From assembly GCA_044507695.1 (NCBI GenBank), contig JBIQJD010000004.1, positions 237,325 to 301,324 of the forward strand: a stretch of 64,000 bases of DNA, read 5' to 3'. This stretch comes from JBIQJD01 sp044507695. Its GTDB lineage: Bacteria; Bacteroidota; Ignavibacteria; Ignavibacteriales; Ignavibacteriaceae. The notes below the pieces were generated by a model. The model was given only the letters and a program-made list of their open reading frames with translations, was not told the DNA's origin and did not search any database. The translations under genes were made by a program, and so were the position numbers. Shown in pieces: positions 26,403 to 34,578 of this stretch; the first letter of the stretch is position 1, and each line of letters begins with the position of its first letter.

Positions 26403-26874
26403 ACGCACGCAGGTAACGCAGATCAGGCTGATAATCGCAGATTTTTTATCAGTGAAAATCTGTTTAATCTGTGTCATCTGTGTGCTGAAAATAAGAATGC
26501 AGATAACGCAGATCAGGCTGATAATCGGAGATTTTTTAACAGTGAAATCTGTTCAATCTGTGTCATCTGTGTGCTGAAAATAAGAATGCAGATAAGGCAG
26601 ATCAGGCTGATAATCGCAGATTTTTTATCAGTGAAAATCTGTTTAATCTGTGTCATCTGTGTGCTGAAAATAAGAATGCAGATAACGCAGATCAGGCTGA
26701 TAATCGGAGATTTTTTAACAGTGAAATCTGTTCAATCTGTGTCATCTGTGTGCTGAAAATAAGAATGCAGATAAGGCAGATCAGGCTGATAATCGCAGAT
26801 TTTTTAACAGTGAAAATCTGTTCAATCTGTGTCATCTGTGTGCTGAAAATAAGAATGCAGATAATGCTGATCTC
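26403..26874. repeat. tandem repeat array, alternating 90/89-base units (179-base dimers)
   Basis: Five units begin at 26403, 26493, 26582, 26672 and 26761, with a partial sixth from 26851. Units of type A (AATCGCAGATTTTTTATCAG, GAAAATCTGTTTAATC) alternate with type B (AATCGGAGATTTTTTAACAG, GAAATCTGTTCAATC). The array therefore grew by duplication of a dimer. Each unit is an imperfect inverted repeat: CAGATTTT...AAAATCTG at the core, and GCAGATAACGCAGAT against ATCTGTGTCATCTGTG outside. It occupies most of the gap between the aldehyde dehydrogenase start (26283) and the end of the LytTR gene. The rest of that gap, 26284-26402, shows no gene. Confidence 0.9.
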
Positions 26875-26884
26875 TCCAGTTGTT

Positions 26885-27640
26885 TTACTGATTCAGCACT
26901 TCTTTCAGTTTTGAATAACCTGTTTTACTAACGGGAAGTCTCTGTCCCTCTTTCAAATGAACCTGATAAGATTCCTTTTCAACGAGTTCAATTTTTTTTA
27001 TTTCTGTTAAAGCTGCAATGTATGAGCGGTGAATTCTTATAAACTCAAGCGGATTTAAATGATCTTCAAAATACTTCATAGTTTTTTGTTTTAAGAATTT
27101 TCCTTCTGATGAATAAATCATAACATAATCATCCTGTGCTTCTATATATTGAATTGATGAAACATTCAGAATAGAAATTTTGGGGCCATTCTTTATTACA
27201 ACACGTTCAAGATAATTTTTTTGTGCATCGTTATGTTTAATTAAATTTTGAACAAGCTCAACGTTATCTGCTTTTTTATTCAGATGAATTTTTGCCTTCT
27301 CAATTGCCTCATCAAATCTTTCCTGTGAAAAAGGTTTAAGCAGGTAATCAGCCGCATTCACTTCAAAAGCTTTAAGCGCGTATTGATCATAAGCTGTGGT
27401 AAAAATTATAACGGGTGGATTCTCGAGCAGTTCAAGCATTTCAAACCCGGTAATCTTAGGCATTTGAATATCTAAAAAAAGCAGATCGGGTTTCAGATTA
27501 TTTATTTTTTTTATCCCATCAAATCCGTTTGCTGATTCAGCAGCAAGTTCAATTTCAGGATGAGATATGAGATATTTTTTTATTATTTCTCTCGCAAGAT
27601 TCTCATCATCAATTATTAATGCTTTTATTTTTCCGCTCAT
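26885..27640 (-). CDS. LytTR-family response regulator
   Basis: The 251-residue regulator has a receiver domain (IIDDENLAREI, phospho-Asp in LLFLDIQMP, Lys in YLLKPF) directly linked to a LytTR DNA-binding domain (YIEAQDDYVMIYS, FIRIHRSYIAAL). It is the last gene of a three-gene operon behind its probable cognate LytS-type kinase (75 bases upstream) and the LiaF-like membrane protein. LytTR regulators bind direct repeats at target promoters. The tandem repeat array begins about 10 bases past its stop. Confidence 0.92.
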   Translation of the reverse strand: MSGKIKALIIDDENLAREIIKKYLISHPEIELAAESANGFDGIKKINNLKPDLLFLDIQMPKITGFEMLELLENPPVIIFTTAYDQYALKAFEVNAADYLLKPFSQERFDEAIEKAKIHLNKKADNVELVQNLIKHNDAQKNYLERVVIKNGPKISILNVSSIQYIEAQDDYVMIYSSEGKFLKQKTMKYFEDHLNPLEFIRIHRSYIAALTEIKKIELVEKESYQVHLKEGQRLPVSKTGYSKLKEVLNQ

Positions 27641-27715
27641 TTTTTCTGAAGAAAATTTATGCGGGATAAAATTAAGGAAAAGATCATTAAAAAATTTTAA
27701 CTGAGGTTAAATTTA

Positions 27716-28762
27716 TCAGCGGGGAATGAATAAGCTTACAGTAAAAACGCCTTCTCCGTTTTCAATGCTCATTAAATTTTCCATGTTGTAAATTAATTTT
27801 AGCCTGTTTTTGATATTCTGAAGTCCAACTCCGGCACCTGATTTTTTCTTTCCATCCTTATCATAATTATTTGAGATCATAATTCTCAAAAACTGATCTT
27901 CAGGAATACACGATAATTTTATAGTAACCTTATTTAATGTTTCATACACTGCATGTTTAATTGCATTTTCAACCAGCGGCTGAAGTATCATATTCGGAAC
28001 AAGCGTTTCCAGGCATTCAGTCTGAACTTCTTCAACATATTCAAACTTATCTTCAAATCTTATCTTTTCAATATCTAAGTATAATTTTATGTTCTTTAAT
28101 TCCTCATGAAGGGGATTTTGCTGACGCGTGTTATTTGCTAAAGTATATCTTAAAAAATCAGCCAGCTTTAAAATCATTTCCCTTGCTTTAGCGGGATTGA
28201 TTGTAGTTAACGCACTCATTGAATTAAGGCTGTTAAAAATAAAGTGAGGATTGATTTGAAATTTTAATGATTTTAATTCTGCTTCCGTTATAAGGGATTT
28301 TAATTCGGCTTCCTTTGTATTCCTTTCATGATAACCTGAATAATAAATTATTACATAGTAAAATGAAGTGATAAGAAAATAAAAAAGTATGCCTATCAAA
28401 AATCTCCATATCAATGTATCATAAAAGAATACATCATACTTCTGGCCGGGAGTTAGAATTGTGTTAATAAAAACGAATCCGGCAATAAGCCAGAGGGTTG
28501 TAAACAAAACTGCTGCTGCCGTATGTCTTAGCAGCACATTCAAAAAACTAATGGATTCAAAAGTTAAAAACTTTGCGGGATACCAAAGGGCTAATCCTAA
28601 TCCCGCAAGTAGTAAATTGAAAACAATCCCATCTGCCAAAGCTGCGGCGGGATGAACGTTCTGCGAGTAGTGCAGCAATCCTGAATAAACTCCGATAACA
28701 ATTATCCAGAATATTATATATAGTACAAGATTTTTTGACTGCAAAATAGGATTAGAATACAT
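27716..28762 (-). CDS. LytS/YehU-type sensor histidine kinase
   Basis: The 348-residue kinase has four N-terminal membrane helices (within residues about 10-150). A His-kinase domain of the LytS type follows, with the phospho-acceptor motif FQINPHFIFNSLNSMSAL. An ATPase domain comes next (PNMILQPLVENAIKHAV, then GAGVGLQNIKNRL). There is no periplasmic sensor domain, so sensing is probably through the membrane or through the adjacent LiaF-like protein. Its start overlaps that gene by 11 bases, which implies coupled translation. Confidence 0.92.
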   Translation of the reverse strand: MYSNPILQSKNLVLYIIFWIIVIGVYSGLLHYSQNVHPAAALADGIVFNLLLAGLGLALWYPAKFLTFESISFLNVLLRHTAAAVLFTTLWLIAGFVFINTILTPGQKYDVFFYDTLIWRFLIGILFYFLITSFYYVIIYYSGYHERNTKEAELKSLITEAELKSLKFQINPHFIFNSLNSMSALTTINPAKAREMILKLADFLRYTLANNTRQQNPLHEELKNIKLYLDIEKIRFEDKFEYVEEVQTECLETLVPNMILQPLVENAIKHAVYETLNKVTIKLSCIPEDQFLRIMISNNYDKDGKKKSGAGVGLQNIKNRLKLIYNMENLMSIENGEGVFTVSLFIPR

Positions 28763-29522
28763 AACCTTTTTCTTTGGAATTAATTTCTATTCCACCAAAC
28801 ATTGCAAGACCTTTAACATAAAGTGTGCGTGAAGTATCTATTGGTTTATTGGGATCGCGGACAATTTTATTTGAGAAGCCGCCAAACACAGGTGTAATAC
28901 TTACCAGCACATTCCAATCACGCGGAACATGAATTTCAATTCCGCCGAACATTGCAAGAACATTTATTACGCTGTTGCCTTCGGCAAGTTTGCAAGTGGT
29001 AAGATCAATTTCCCCGCCGCCAAAGATTGCAGTTACGTTTCCGCCTTTAAAATTTTCTGAGTTAACATGTTTATATCCGCCGCCAAAAATGCAAACCTCA
29101 TCGATAAAATCCCTGCTAATTGTTCTTCCGGAGAAACTGTGAAAATTTTCATTACCGGAATTAATCTGATCGTTTGGAGTTTGCGGAATTTCAATCCGGT
29201 GTCTTTGCCTGAGAATAATGTAAAAGCCAAGCGCAATAATTGCTGCTGCTGCTATAATTCCGCCATCAATATCAATATAGAAAATTCTTTTTGAGAGCCA
29301 GAATAATCCTATTAGAATTATAATTAAGCCGGGAATTTTTTTTTGTGAGTTTATAAGAATGAGAATACCGATAACTACCATTAAAAAGCCGCCTGAAAAG
29401 ATTATATTACCAACACTGAAGTAAAAAAATCCCATGCTTTTAAGTAAGAGAATACCGCCGATAATAATTAAAAGTGCTCCTATTACCGCACGGGTGCCAT
29501 AACTTCTATTTCGATGATTCAT
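28752..29522 (-). CDS. LiaF-like membrane protein (DUF5668 plus C-terminal beta domain)
   Basis: The 256-residue product has four to five short hydrophobic helices in residues 12-105, starting AVIGALLIIIGGILLLKSMG. A soluble C-terminal domain has repeated beta motifs (IFGGGYKHV, IFGGGEIDL, AMFGGIEIHVP, AMFGGIEIN). That pattern is the LiaF/cell-wall-active-antibiotic-response domain. In Firmicutes LiaF inhibits the LiaS kinase. Here it is the first gene of an operon with a LytS-type kinase and a LytTR regulator, so the same role as membrane-stress partner is inferred. Ribosome site AAAGG. Confidence 0.85.
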   Translation of the reverse strand: MNHRNRSYGTRAVIGALLIIIGGILLLKSMGFFYFSVGNIIFSGGFLMVVIGILILINSQKKIPGLIIILIGLFWLSKRIFYIDIDGGIIAAAAIIALGFYIILRQRHRIEIPQTPNDQINSGNENFHSFSGRTISRDFIDEVCIFGGGYKHVNSENFKGGNVTAIFGGGEIDLTTCKLAEGNSVINVLAMFGGIEIHVPRDWNVLVSITPVFGGFSNKIVRDPNKPIDTSRTLYVKGLAMFGGIEINSKEKGYVF

Positions 29523-29738
29523 TTTCTGCCTTTCTTATTTTGCTATGGGAAAATATCTCCCGCGAGAGATGTTTAATAGTTTTATTCGGTTAAATGGCTG
29601 AAATAATCGGTAAAATATGTTTCAAAATAGAGACAGGTGTTTAAGAATAAGATAGGAATAAAATACCGATGGCAGTAAAAGTTACAAAGTTTAATGAAAA
29701 TCCCCGGTTAATTTATTAATTGGTTGAAATATTGTTTC

Positions 29739-29754
29739 TGGCACGAAGCTTGTT
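29739..29754 (+). promoter_or_regulatory. sigma-54 (RpoN) promoter
   Basis: TGGCAC, five bases (GAAGC), then TTGTT matches the -24/-12 consensus TGGCAC-N5-TTGCW with one deviation. It lies in non-coding DNA 217 bases upstream of the divergent LiaF-like start. It points towards the structured RNA at 29764-29875. No RpoN activator is encoded in the window. Confidence 0.65.
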
Positions 29755-29763
29755 TTATTTACA

Positions 29764-29875
29764 CTACTTAACTAAATACTTAAGCTGTTGTTTGATTACT
29801 TGTCAGCTTCTTTAATGAGGGAGGGATTTTTGAATCTCCAAGTAAAGCATTTTCAAACAACAGCTTTTTTATTTT
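29764..29875 (+). ncRNA. candidate sigma-54-dependent small RNA
   Basis: The expected start, about 12 bases past the -12 element, is near 29764. The transcript would fold into three nested helices: AAGCTGTTGTTTGA (29782-29795) with TCAAACAACAGCTT (29853-29866), 14 perfect pairs; TTACTTG (29796-29802) with CAAGTAA (29839-29845), 7 pairs; GGGATT (29823-29828) with AATCTC (29833-29838), around a 4-base loop. A T run follows immediately. No frame of useful length with a ribosome site is present, and the purine-rich GAGGGAGGGA could be a target-binding segment. The promoter and terminator about 110 bases apart make an independent small transcript likely. Confidence 0.6.
29782..29875 (+). terminator. 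long-stem intrinsic terminator of the small RNA
   Basis: The outer 14-base-pair stem (29782-29795 with 29853-29866) ends directly in TTTTTTATTTT. The stem encloses the whole internal structure, so the RNA itself forms the terminator hairpin. Confidence 0.6.
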
Positions 29876-30008
29876 AAAAATCTTACCTGAATTAATAAAA
29901 TCTTTTTAAGAATATTGGAGCGCTTTTATCTCCCATATTTGCTGCGTAATCTAAATCAATGCAGGCGCTGTCTTTTTTCTTTATTATAGAATTTTGCCAA
30001 ACCTCTAA

Positions 30009-30200
30009 AGTAAAATTTATGATGTTTTGGGAAATGAAATTTCTACACTTGTAAATGAGCCAAAAGCTCAGGGAAATTATTCAATCAACTTTGATGCTTC
30101 TCACCTGCCTTTCAGGCAAGGATTAACAAGCGGTGTTTACATTTATACAATCAAAGCAAATGATTTTGCGTCATCAAAGAAAATGTTATTAACGAAGTAA
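30009..30200 (+). pseudogene. detached type IX secretion C-terminal sorting domain (type A)
   Basis: After a stop at 30006-30008 the frame reads KIYDVLGNEISTLVNE, then GNYSINFDAS, SGVYIYTIKAND and KKMLLTK-stop. This is a nearly complete type A sorting domain of the kind removed from proteins secreted by the type IX system. No start codon, ribosome site or cargo domain precedes it. It is the 3' remnant of a lost secreted-protein gene. Confidence 0.75.
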
Positions 30201-30212
30201 AATAATTTCGTT

Positions 30213-30242
30213 GGACAGGGTCACCGGCCTGTCCATTATTTT
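30213..30242 (+). terminator. intrinsic terminator behind the sorting-domain remnant
   Basis: GGACAGG (30213-30219) pairs with CCTGTCC (30228-30234) around an 8-base loop, followed by ATTATTTT. It is probably the terminator of the gene whose tail survives at 30009-30200. It also insulates metG from upstream reading. Confidence 0.7.
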
Positions 30243-30391
30243 AAAAATCTCTTCCTCATTTCTTTATAAATTCCTTTTCTAAACAAGCTTCACAATTTTC
30301 ATCGTCACATTCCCTTCTTATATTATCTCGCTCAACAAATAAAAAATACTTATATTTCATTCCTTATTTTTGAAATTATTACAGGTTACTC

Positions 30392-32443
30392 TTGCCGAAA
30401 GAAAAAATATTAGTTACATCTGCATTACCATACGCAAACGGACCAATACATTTGGGGCATCTCAGCGGGGCGTATCTTCCTGCAGATATTTACGTAAGAT
30501 ACCACAGGCTGAAGGGAAATGATATTCTTTTCATCTGCGGATCAGATGAGCATGGTGTTCCTATTACAATCTCTGCAGATAAAGAAGGCGTAAAACCCAA
30601 AGAAATTATAGACAGGTATCATTCTATAAATAAAGAAGCTTTTGAGAAATTCGGAATGAGCTTCGATATTTACTCAAGAACAAGTATTCCCGTGCATCAT
30701 GAAACTGCAAAAGAATTCTTCCTGGAATTTTATAACAGGGGAATTCTGAATGAAAAAAAATCAATGCAGTTTTATGATAACAAGGCAAAGATGTTTTTGC
30801 CGGATAGATATGTAGAAGGAACCTGCCCGAACTGCGGTTACGATGAAGCGCGCAGCGATGAATGTGAAAACTGCGGTGCACTGTATGATCCAAGTGAATT
30901 GAAAAATCCTAAAAGTAAAATTACCGGTGAAACTCCGGTTTTAAAAGAAACTTCACACTGGTATTTTCCACTTGGTAAATATCAAAAGAGACTTGAAGAA
31001 TATGTTGATGAAATGAACCGGAAGTATGGCTGGAAAGATAACGTAATGCAGTACTGCCGCGGCTGGTTCAAAGATGGTTTGGAAGACAGGGCAATTACAC
31101 GTGATCTAGATTGGGGCGTAAAAGTTCCGCTGGAGAATGCTGAAGGTAAAGTAATTTACGTGTGGTTTGATGCGGTACTTGGTTATATCTCCGCTTCAAA
31201 AGAACTTTCTGAAAAACTCGGCAAACCTGATCTGTGGAAAAATTACTGGCAGGATGAAAAAACAAAATATGTTGCGTTTATCGGGAAAGATAATGTTGTT
31301 TTTCACTGCATAATATTTCCGGCAATGCTTATGGCATGGAATGATGGCGATGACGGCAAATATATTCTTCCGCAAAATGTGCCGGCTAATGAGTTTCTTA
31401 ATTTTGAAGGAAAGAAATTTTCCAAAAGCAGGAATTGGGGAATTGATGTAATTGATTTTCTGAATCTCTTTCCATCTGATCAATTACGATACTGCCTTGC
31501 TGCAAATCTTCCGGAAAGCCGCGATACTGATTTTTTCTGGAAGGAATTTCAAACGCGCAACAACAGTGAACTTGCGGACATTCTTGGAAATTTTATCAAC
31601 AGAACTTTTACTTTCATTCATAAAAATTTTGATGGTAAAGTTCCTGCCAGATCTGAATTAGAAACAATTGATAAAGAGATGATTGCTGCAATCTCCCGTT
31701 ATCCGGCAATGGTAGGAAAGCTGTTCGAATCATATAAAATAAGAGACGGCGTAAATGAGATAATGAATCTTGCACGTGCCGGCAATAAATATTTTAATGA
31801 TTCCGAACCATGGAAAACTATTAAATCAGAAAAGGAAAGATGCGGTACAACTTTAAATATATGCATTCAGGCTATTTATACATTAGCTGAATTGTTCAGC
31901 ACTGTTATTCCTGATTCATCAGAAAAATTATTTAAGATGCTTAATGCAAAACCTGTTAACTGGGATTCATGCGCAGGTGATAATATTGTAGCCGGGCATC
32001 AGCTAAATAAAGCTGAAATCTTATTCCCCAAAATTGAAGATGAAGTGATTGATGCGCAAATTCAGAAATTACCAGGACATGATGATGATAAGAAAGAAGA
32101 AAAAAAACCGGCAGATAATCTTATTACCATTGATGATTTTTATAAAGTTCAGTTAAAAGTTGCGGAAGTAATTGAAGCAGAAAAAATTGAACGGAGTGAA
32201 AAACTTTTGAAACTTCAGGTTAGGATTGGAGAAGAGAAAAGGCAAATAATAGCAGGCATTGCTAAAAGTTATTCTCCCGATGAAATAACAGGCAAGAAAG
32301 TTATTGTAGTTGCAAATCTTCAGCCCGCTAAACTGATGGGCTTCGAATCGCAGGGGATGATTCTTGCAGTTGAAACAGAAAACGGTAAACTTAATATTCT
32401 TTCAGTTGACGATTCTGTTAAAAGCGGAACAAGAGCAAAGTAA
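30392..32443 (+). CDS. metG: methionine-tRNA ligase
   Basis: The 683-residue enzyme charges tRNA-Met. Visible are the HIGH-type motif (PYANGPIHLGHL), a Cys4 zinc knuckle (CPNCGYDEARSDECENCG), the KMSKS-type motif KFSKS, and a C-terminal tRNA-binding (EMAP/Trbp111) domain from about residue 580 (DDFYKVQLKVAEVIEAE, VVANLQPAKLMG). The start is TTG at 30392 (TTG CCG AAA GAA AAA) with AGG 7 bases upstream; there is no ATG at a suitable place. It is the first gene of the block that continues with the SurA-like genes after a 119-base gap. Confidence 0.96.
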   Translation: MPKEKILVTSALPYANGPIHLGHLSGAYLPADIYVRYHRLKGNDILFICGSDEHGVPITISADKEGVKPKEIIDRYHSINKEAFEKFGMSFDIYSRTSIPVHHETAKEFFLEFYNRGILNEKKSMQFYDNKAKMFLPDRYVEGTCPNCGYDEARSDECENCGALYDPSELKNPKSKITGETPVLKETSHWYFPLGKYQKRLEEYVDEMNRKYGWKDNVMQYCRGWFKDGLEDRAITRDLDWGVKVPLENAEGKVIYVWFDAVLGYISASKELSEKLGKPDLWKNYWQDEKTKYVAFIGKDNVVFHCIIFPAMLMAWNDGDDGKYILPQNVPANEFLNFEGKKFSKSRNWGIDVIDFLNLFPSDQLRYCLAANLPESRDTDFFWKEFQTRNNSELADILGNFINRTFTFIHKNFDGKVPARSELETIDKEMIAAISRYPAMVGKLFESYKIRDGVNEIMNLARAGNKYFNDSEPWKTIKSEKERCGTTLNICIQAIYTLAELFSTVIPDSSEKLFKMLNAKPVNWDSCAGDNIVAGHQLNKAEILFPKIEDEVIDAQIQKLPGHDDDKKEEKKPADNLITIDDFYKVQLKVAEVIEAEKIERSEKLLKLQVRIGEEKRQIIAGIAKSYSPDEITGKKVIVVANLQPAKLMGFESQGMILAVETENGKLNILSVDDSVKSGTRAK

Positions 32444-32562
32444 ATTTTGCCCAGGTTATTTAAGTATAATGTGCGGGTTCAACCTTATTTACCTTGATTT
32501 TATAGGTCTCAATATCTAAAATTATCGGCTAATTGTTAAAAATTTCTTACAGGAGATATATT

Positions 32563-34578
32563 GTGAAACGGATTTCTTACCTTCTACTACTTTCACTTTC
32601 ACTCATACTTGTATCATGCTCAACCAAACAATCCGAAATTGTAGTTGCAGAATTCGGCAGCCGCACTATTTCGATGAAAGAATTTGAAGAAGCATATGCA
32701 AAAAGCGCCGGCGGGTTTGAACAGGCTAAGGATGATAGTATCTCCAAATTAAAAAATTTTCTTGATCTCTATGTAAACTTTAAAATGAAGTTGAGAGATG
32801 CTGAAGTAAGAGGTTTTGAAAGTGACCAATCTTTAACAAATGAATTAATTGATTATAAGAAAAAAGTAGGCGTTACATATCTTCTTGAAAAGCAGGTTGT
32901 TGAACCGGGCGTTCGGGATCTTTATGAAAAAAGAAAGCTTGAATACAGAGTAAGCCACTTAATGATTCGACCGGATTCAAGTGGAGTTGATGCTGCAAGA
33001 GAACTTGCTCAGTCAATTCTTGACAGCATTAAAGCGGGAGCTGATTATGAAGAGATGGTAGAAGAATATTCGGATGATACCTACTCAAAAAATCTTGGCG
33101 GCGATATTTATTATGTTACTGCCGGCCAACTGCCAACCGAGTTTGAAGATGCAATGTACGCTACAGAACCCGGGCAGGTTTATCCCGAAGTTGTTGAAAC
33201 CAAATTCGGATTTCATATAATTAAAGTTACGGAAAAACAACCGCGCGTTCCTTCGATAAGAGCAAGTCACATTCTAATTAGTTTTCAAAATGAAGAAGGG
33301 CAGTTAGATACTGTTGCTGCTAAAGCAAAAATTGATTCTTTGGCTGAAAGGATTAAGGCGGGAGAGGATTTTGCTAAACTTGCAGAAGAATATTCCGCTG
33401 ATGGTTCTAAACAGCAGGGAGGTGATCTTGGTTATTTCAAAAGAAGAGACATGGTTAAAGAATTTGATGAAGCTGCTTTCAAACTTGAAGTTGGTGAAGT
33501 ATCAGATGTAGTTAAAACACAGTATGGTTATCATCTTATTAAATTAACAGATAAAAAATCTTATGCTTCATTTGAAGAAGAAAAAGAAGGATTGAAGAAT
33601 CTATTTAAGCAAATTCGTTACCAGGCAGTTTATGATGAATTGGTTAATTCATTAAAAGAAAAATATAATCTCACAATTAATGAAGAAACAATTAACAAAC
33701 TTGCATCAAGCCTTGATTCTGTTCGTGTTGGAAGTGAATATAATAACATTGATGAATTAAGAGATCTGCCTGTGTTTACTTATGCAGGCAAAAATCTGTA
33801 CGCCGGTGATTTTCTGGAACAGATGGAAACCAAACCTGAATTTCAAAATAGAATTATAACAAAAAGTCTGCTTGAAGATGCTGCAAATAAACTTGGCGGT
33901 GATATTGCACTTGAAGAAGAAGCATTGAATCTTGATAAAACAAATCCTGAATTTGCTTCACTGATGGAAGATTACAAAAACGGAATTTACATTTTCAAAC
34001 TTCAGGAAGATGAAGTTTGGAATAAGATAAAGATAGACAGTGCAAAATTGCATCATCATTATCTTGAAACAAAGGATAATTACGTTTGGAATGACAGAGT
34101 TGATTTCAGTGAAATATTTTCCAAAAAAGATTCACTTATAAATTATTACTATTCACTCCTTGAAAATGGAGAAGTATTTGATTCAGTTGCAAGCAAGTAC
34201 ACAGAAANNNNNNNNNNACCCGGATACAAAGAAAAAGCGGGCTCATTTGGTCTGGTTGATGCAAATTCATCTACACTAGCTGAGGCAGCAAATAAATTAA
34301 AAAAACCCGGTGATTACACAAAACCATTTGCAACAACCGGCGGATTTTCAATAATAAAATTAAATGCAAAAGAACCATCAAGATTAAAAACTTTTGAAGA
34401 AGCTAAAGCAGAAGTTTCCGGTTCATACCAGGAAACTGAAAGTAAAAGGCTTGATCAGGCTTACATTGAAAGCTTGAAAAAAAGATATGAGCCTGAATAT
34501 CATTATGAAGAACTTGAAAAGGCTTTCTCAGATACAACAACCATTTCGGCGCCGCTGGTTGAAAATAAATCAAATTAA
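32563..34578 (+). CDS. parvulin-type peptidyl-prolyl isomerase lipoprotein (three PPIC-like domains)
   Basis: I choose GTG at 32563, because AGGAG lies 7 bases before it and it gives a clean lipoprotein signal (KRISYLLLLSLSLILVSC). Two well-formed parvulin domains follow: EYRVSHLMIRPD to FGFHIIKV, and IRASHILISF to YGYHLIKL. A third, weaker one ends GGFSIIKLN. Such proteins are periplasmic foldases for outer-membrane proteins. Ten undetermined bases (34207-34216) fall within the third domain. The frame remains open across them, so about four residues are unknown and the true gap length is uncertain. It overlaps the start of the next gene by 20 bases. Confidence 0.88.
   Translation: MKRISYLLLLSLSLILVSCSTKQSEIVVAEFGSRTISMKEFEEAYAKSAGGFEQAKDDSISKLKNFLDLYVNFKMKLRDAEVRGFESDQSLTNELIDYKKKVGVTYLLEKQVVEPGVRDLYEKRKLEYRVSHLMIRPDSSGVDAARELAQSILDSIKAGADYEEMVEEYSDDTYSKNLGGDIYYVTAGQLPTEFEDAMYATEPGQVYPEVVETKFGFHIIKVTEKQPRVPSIRASHILISFQNEEGQLDTVAAKAKIDSLAERIKAGEDFAKLAEEYSADGSKQQGGDLGYFKRRDMVKEFDEAAFKLEVGEVSDVVKTQYGYHLIKLTDKKSYASFEEEKEGLKNLFKQIRYQAVYDELVNSLKEKYNLTINEETINKLASSLDSVRVGSEYNNIDELRDLPVFTYAGKNLYAGDFLEQMETKPEFQNRIITKSLLEDAANKLGGDIALEEEALNLDKTNPEFASLMEDYKNGIYIFKLQEDEVWNKIKIDSAKLHHHYLETKDNYVWNDRVDFSEIFSKKDSLINYYYSLLENGEVFDSVASKYTEXXXXPGYKEKAGSFGLVDANSSTLAEAANKLKKPGDYTKPFATTGGFSIIKLNAKEPSRLKTFEEAKAEVSGSYQETESKRLDQAYIESLKKRYEPEYHYEELEKAFSDTTTISAPLVENKSN
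34207..34216. other. 10-N assembly gap
   Basis: Ten consecutive N residues interrupt the third parvulin-like domain. Ten is a conventional placeholder length, so the gap may not be exactly ten bases. The reading frame continues on both sides with good family-like sequence. Confidence 0.99.

Noticed and set aside
26379..26756. 125-codon frame across the tandem array
   Set aside because: It is a by-product of the repeat: the same peptide motif (NADQADNRRFF) recurs with the DNA units and shifts frame as unit length changes from 90 to 89.
26403..26874. CRISPR array
   Set aside because: Units are 89-90 bases and contiguous, with no variable spacers and no cas genes nearby.
29523..30391. tRNA or riboswitch in the long gap before metG
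   Set aside because: No cloverleaf, T-box or S-box core could be found; only the sigma-54 small RNA candidate, the sorting-domain remnant and terminators are supported.
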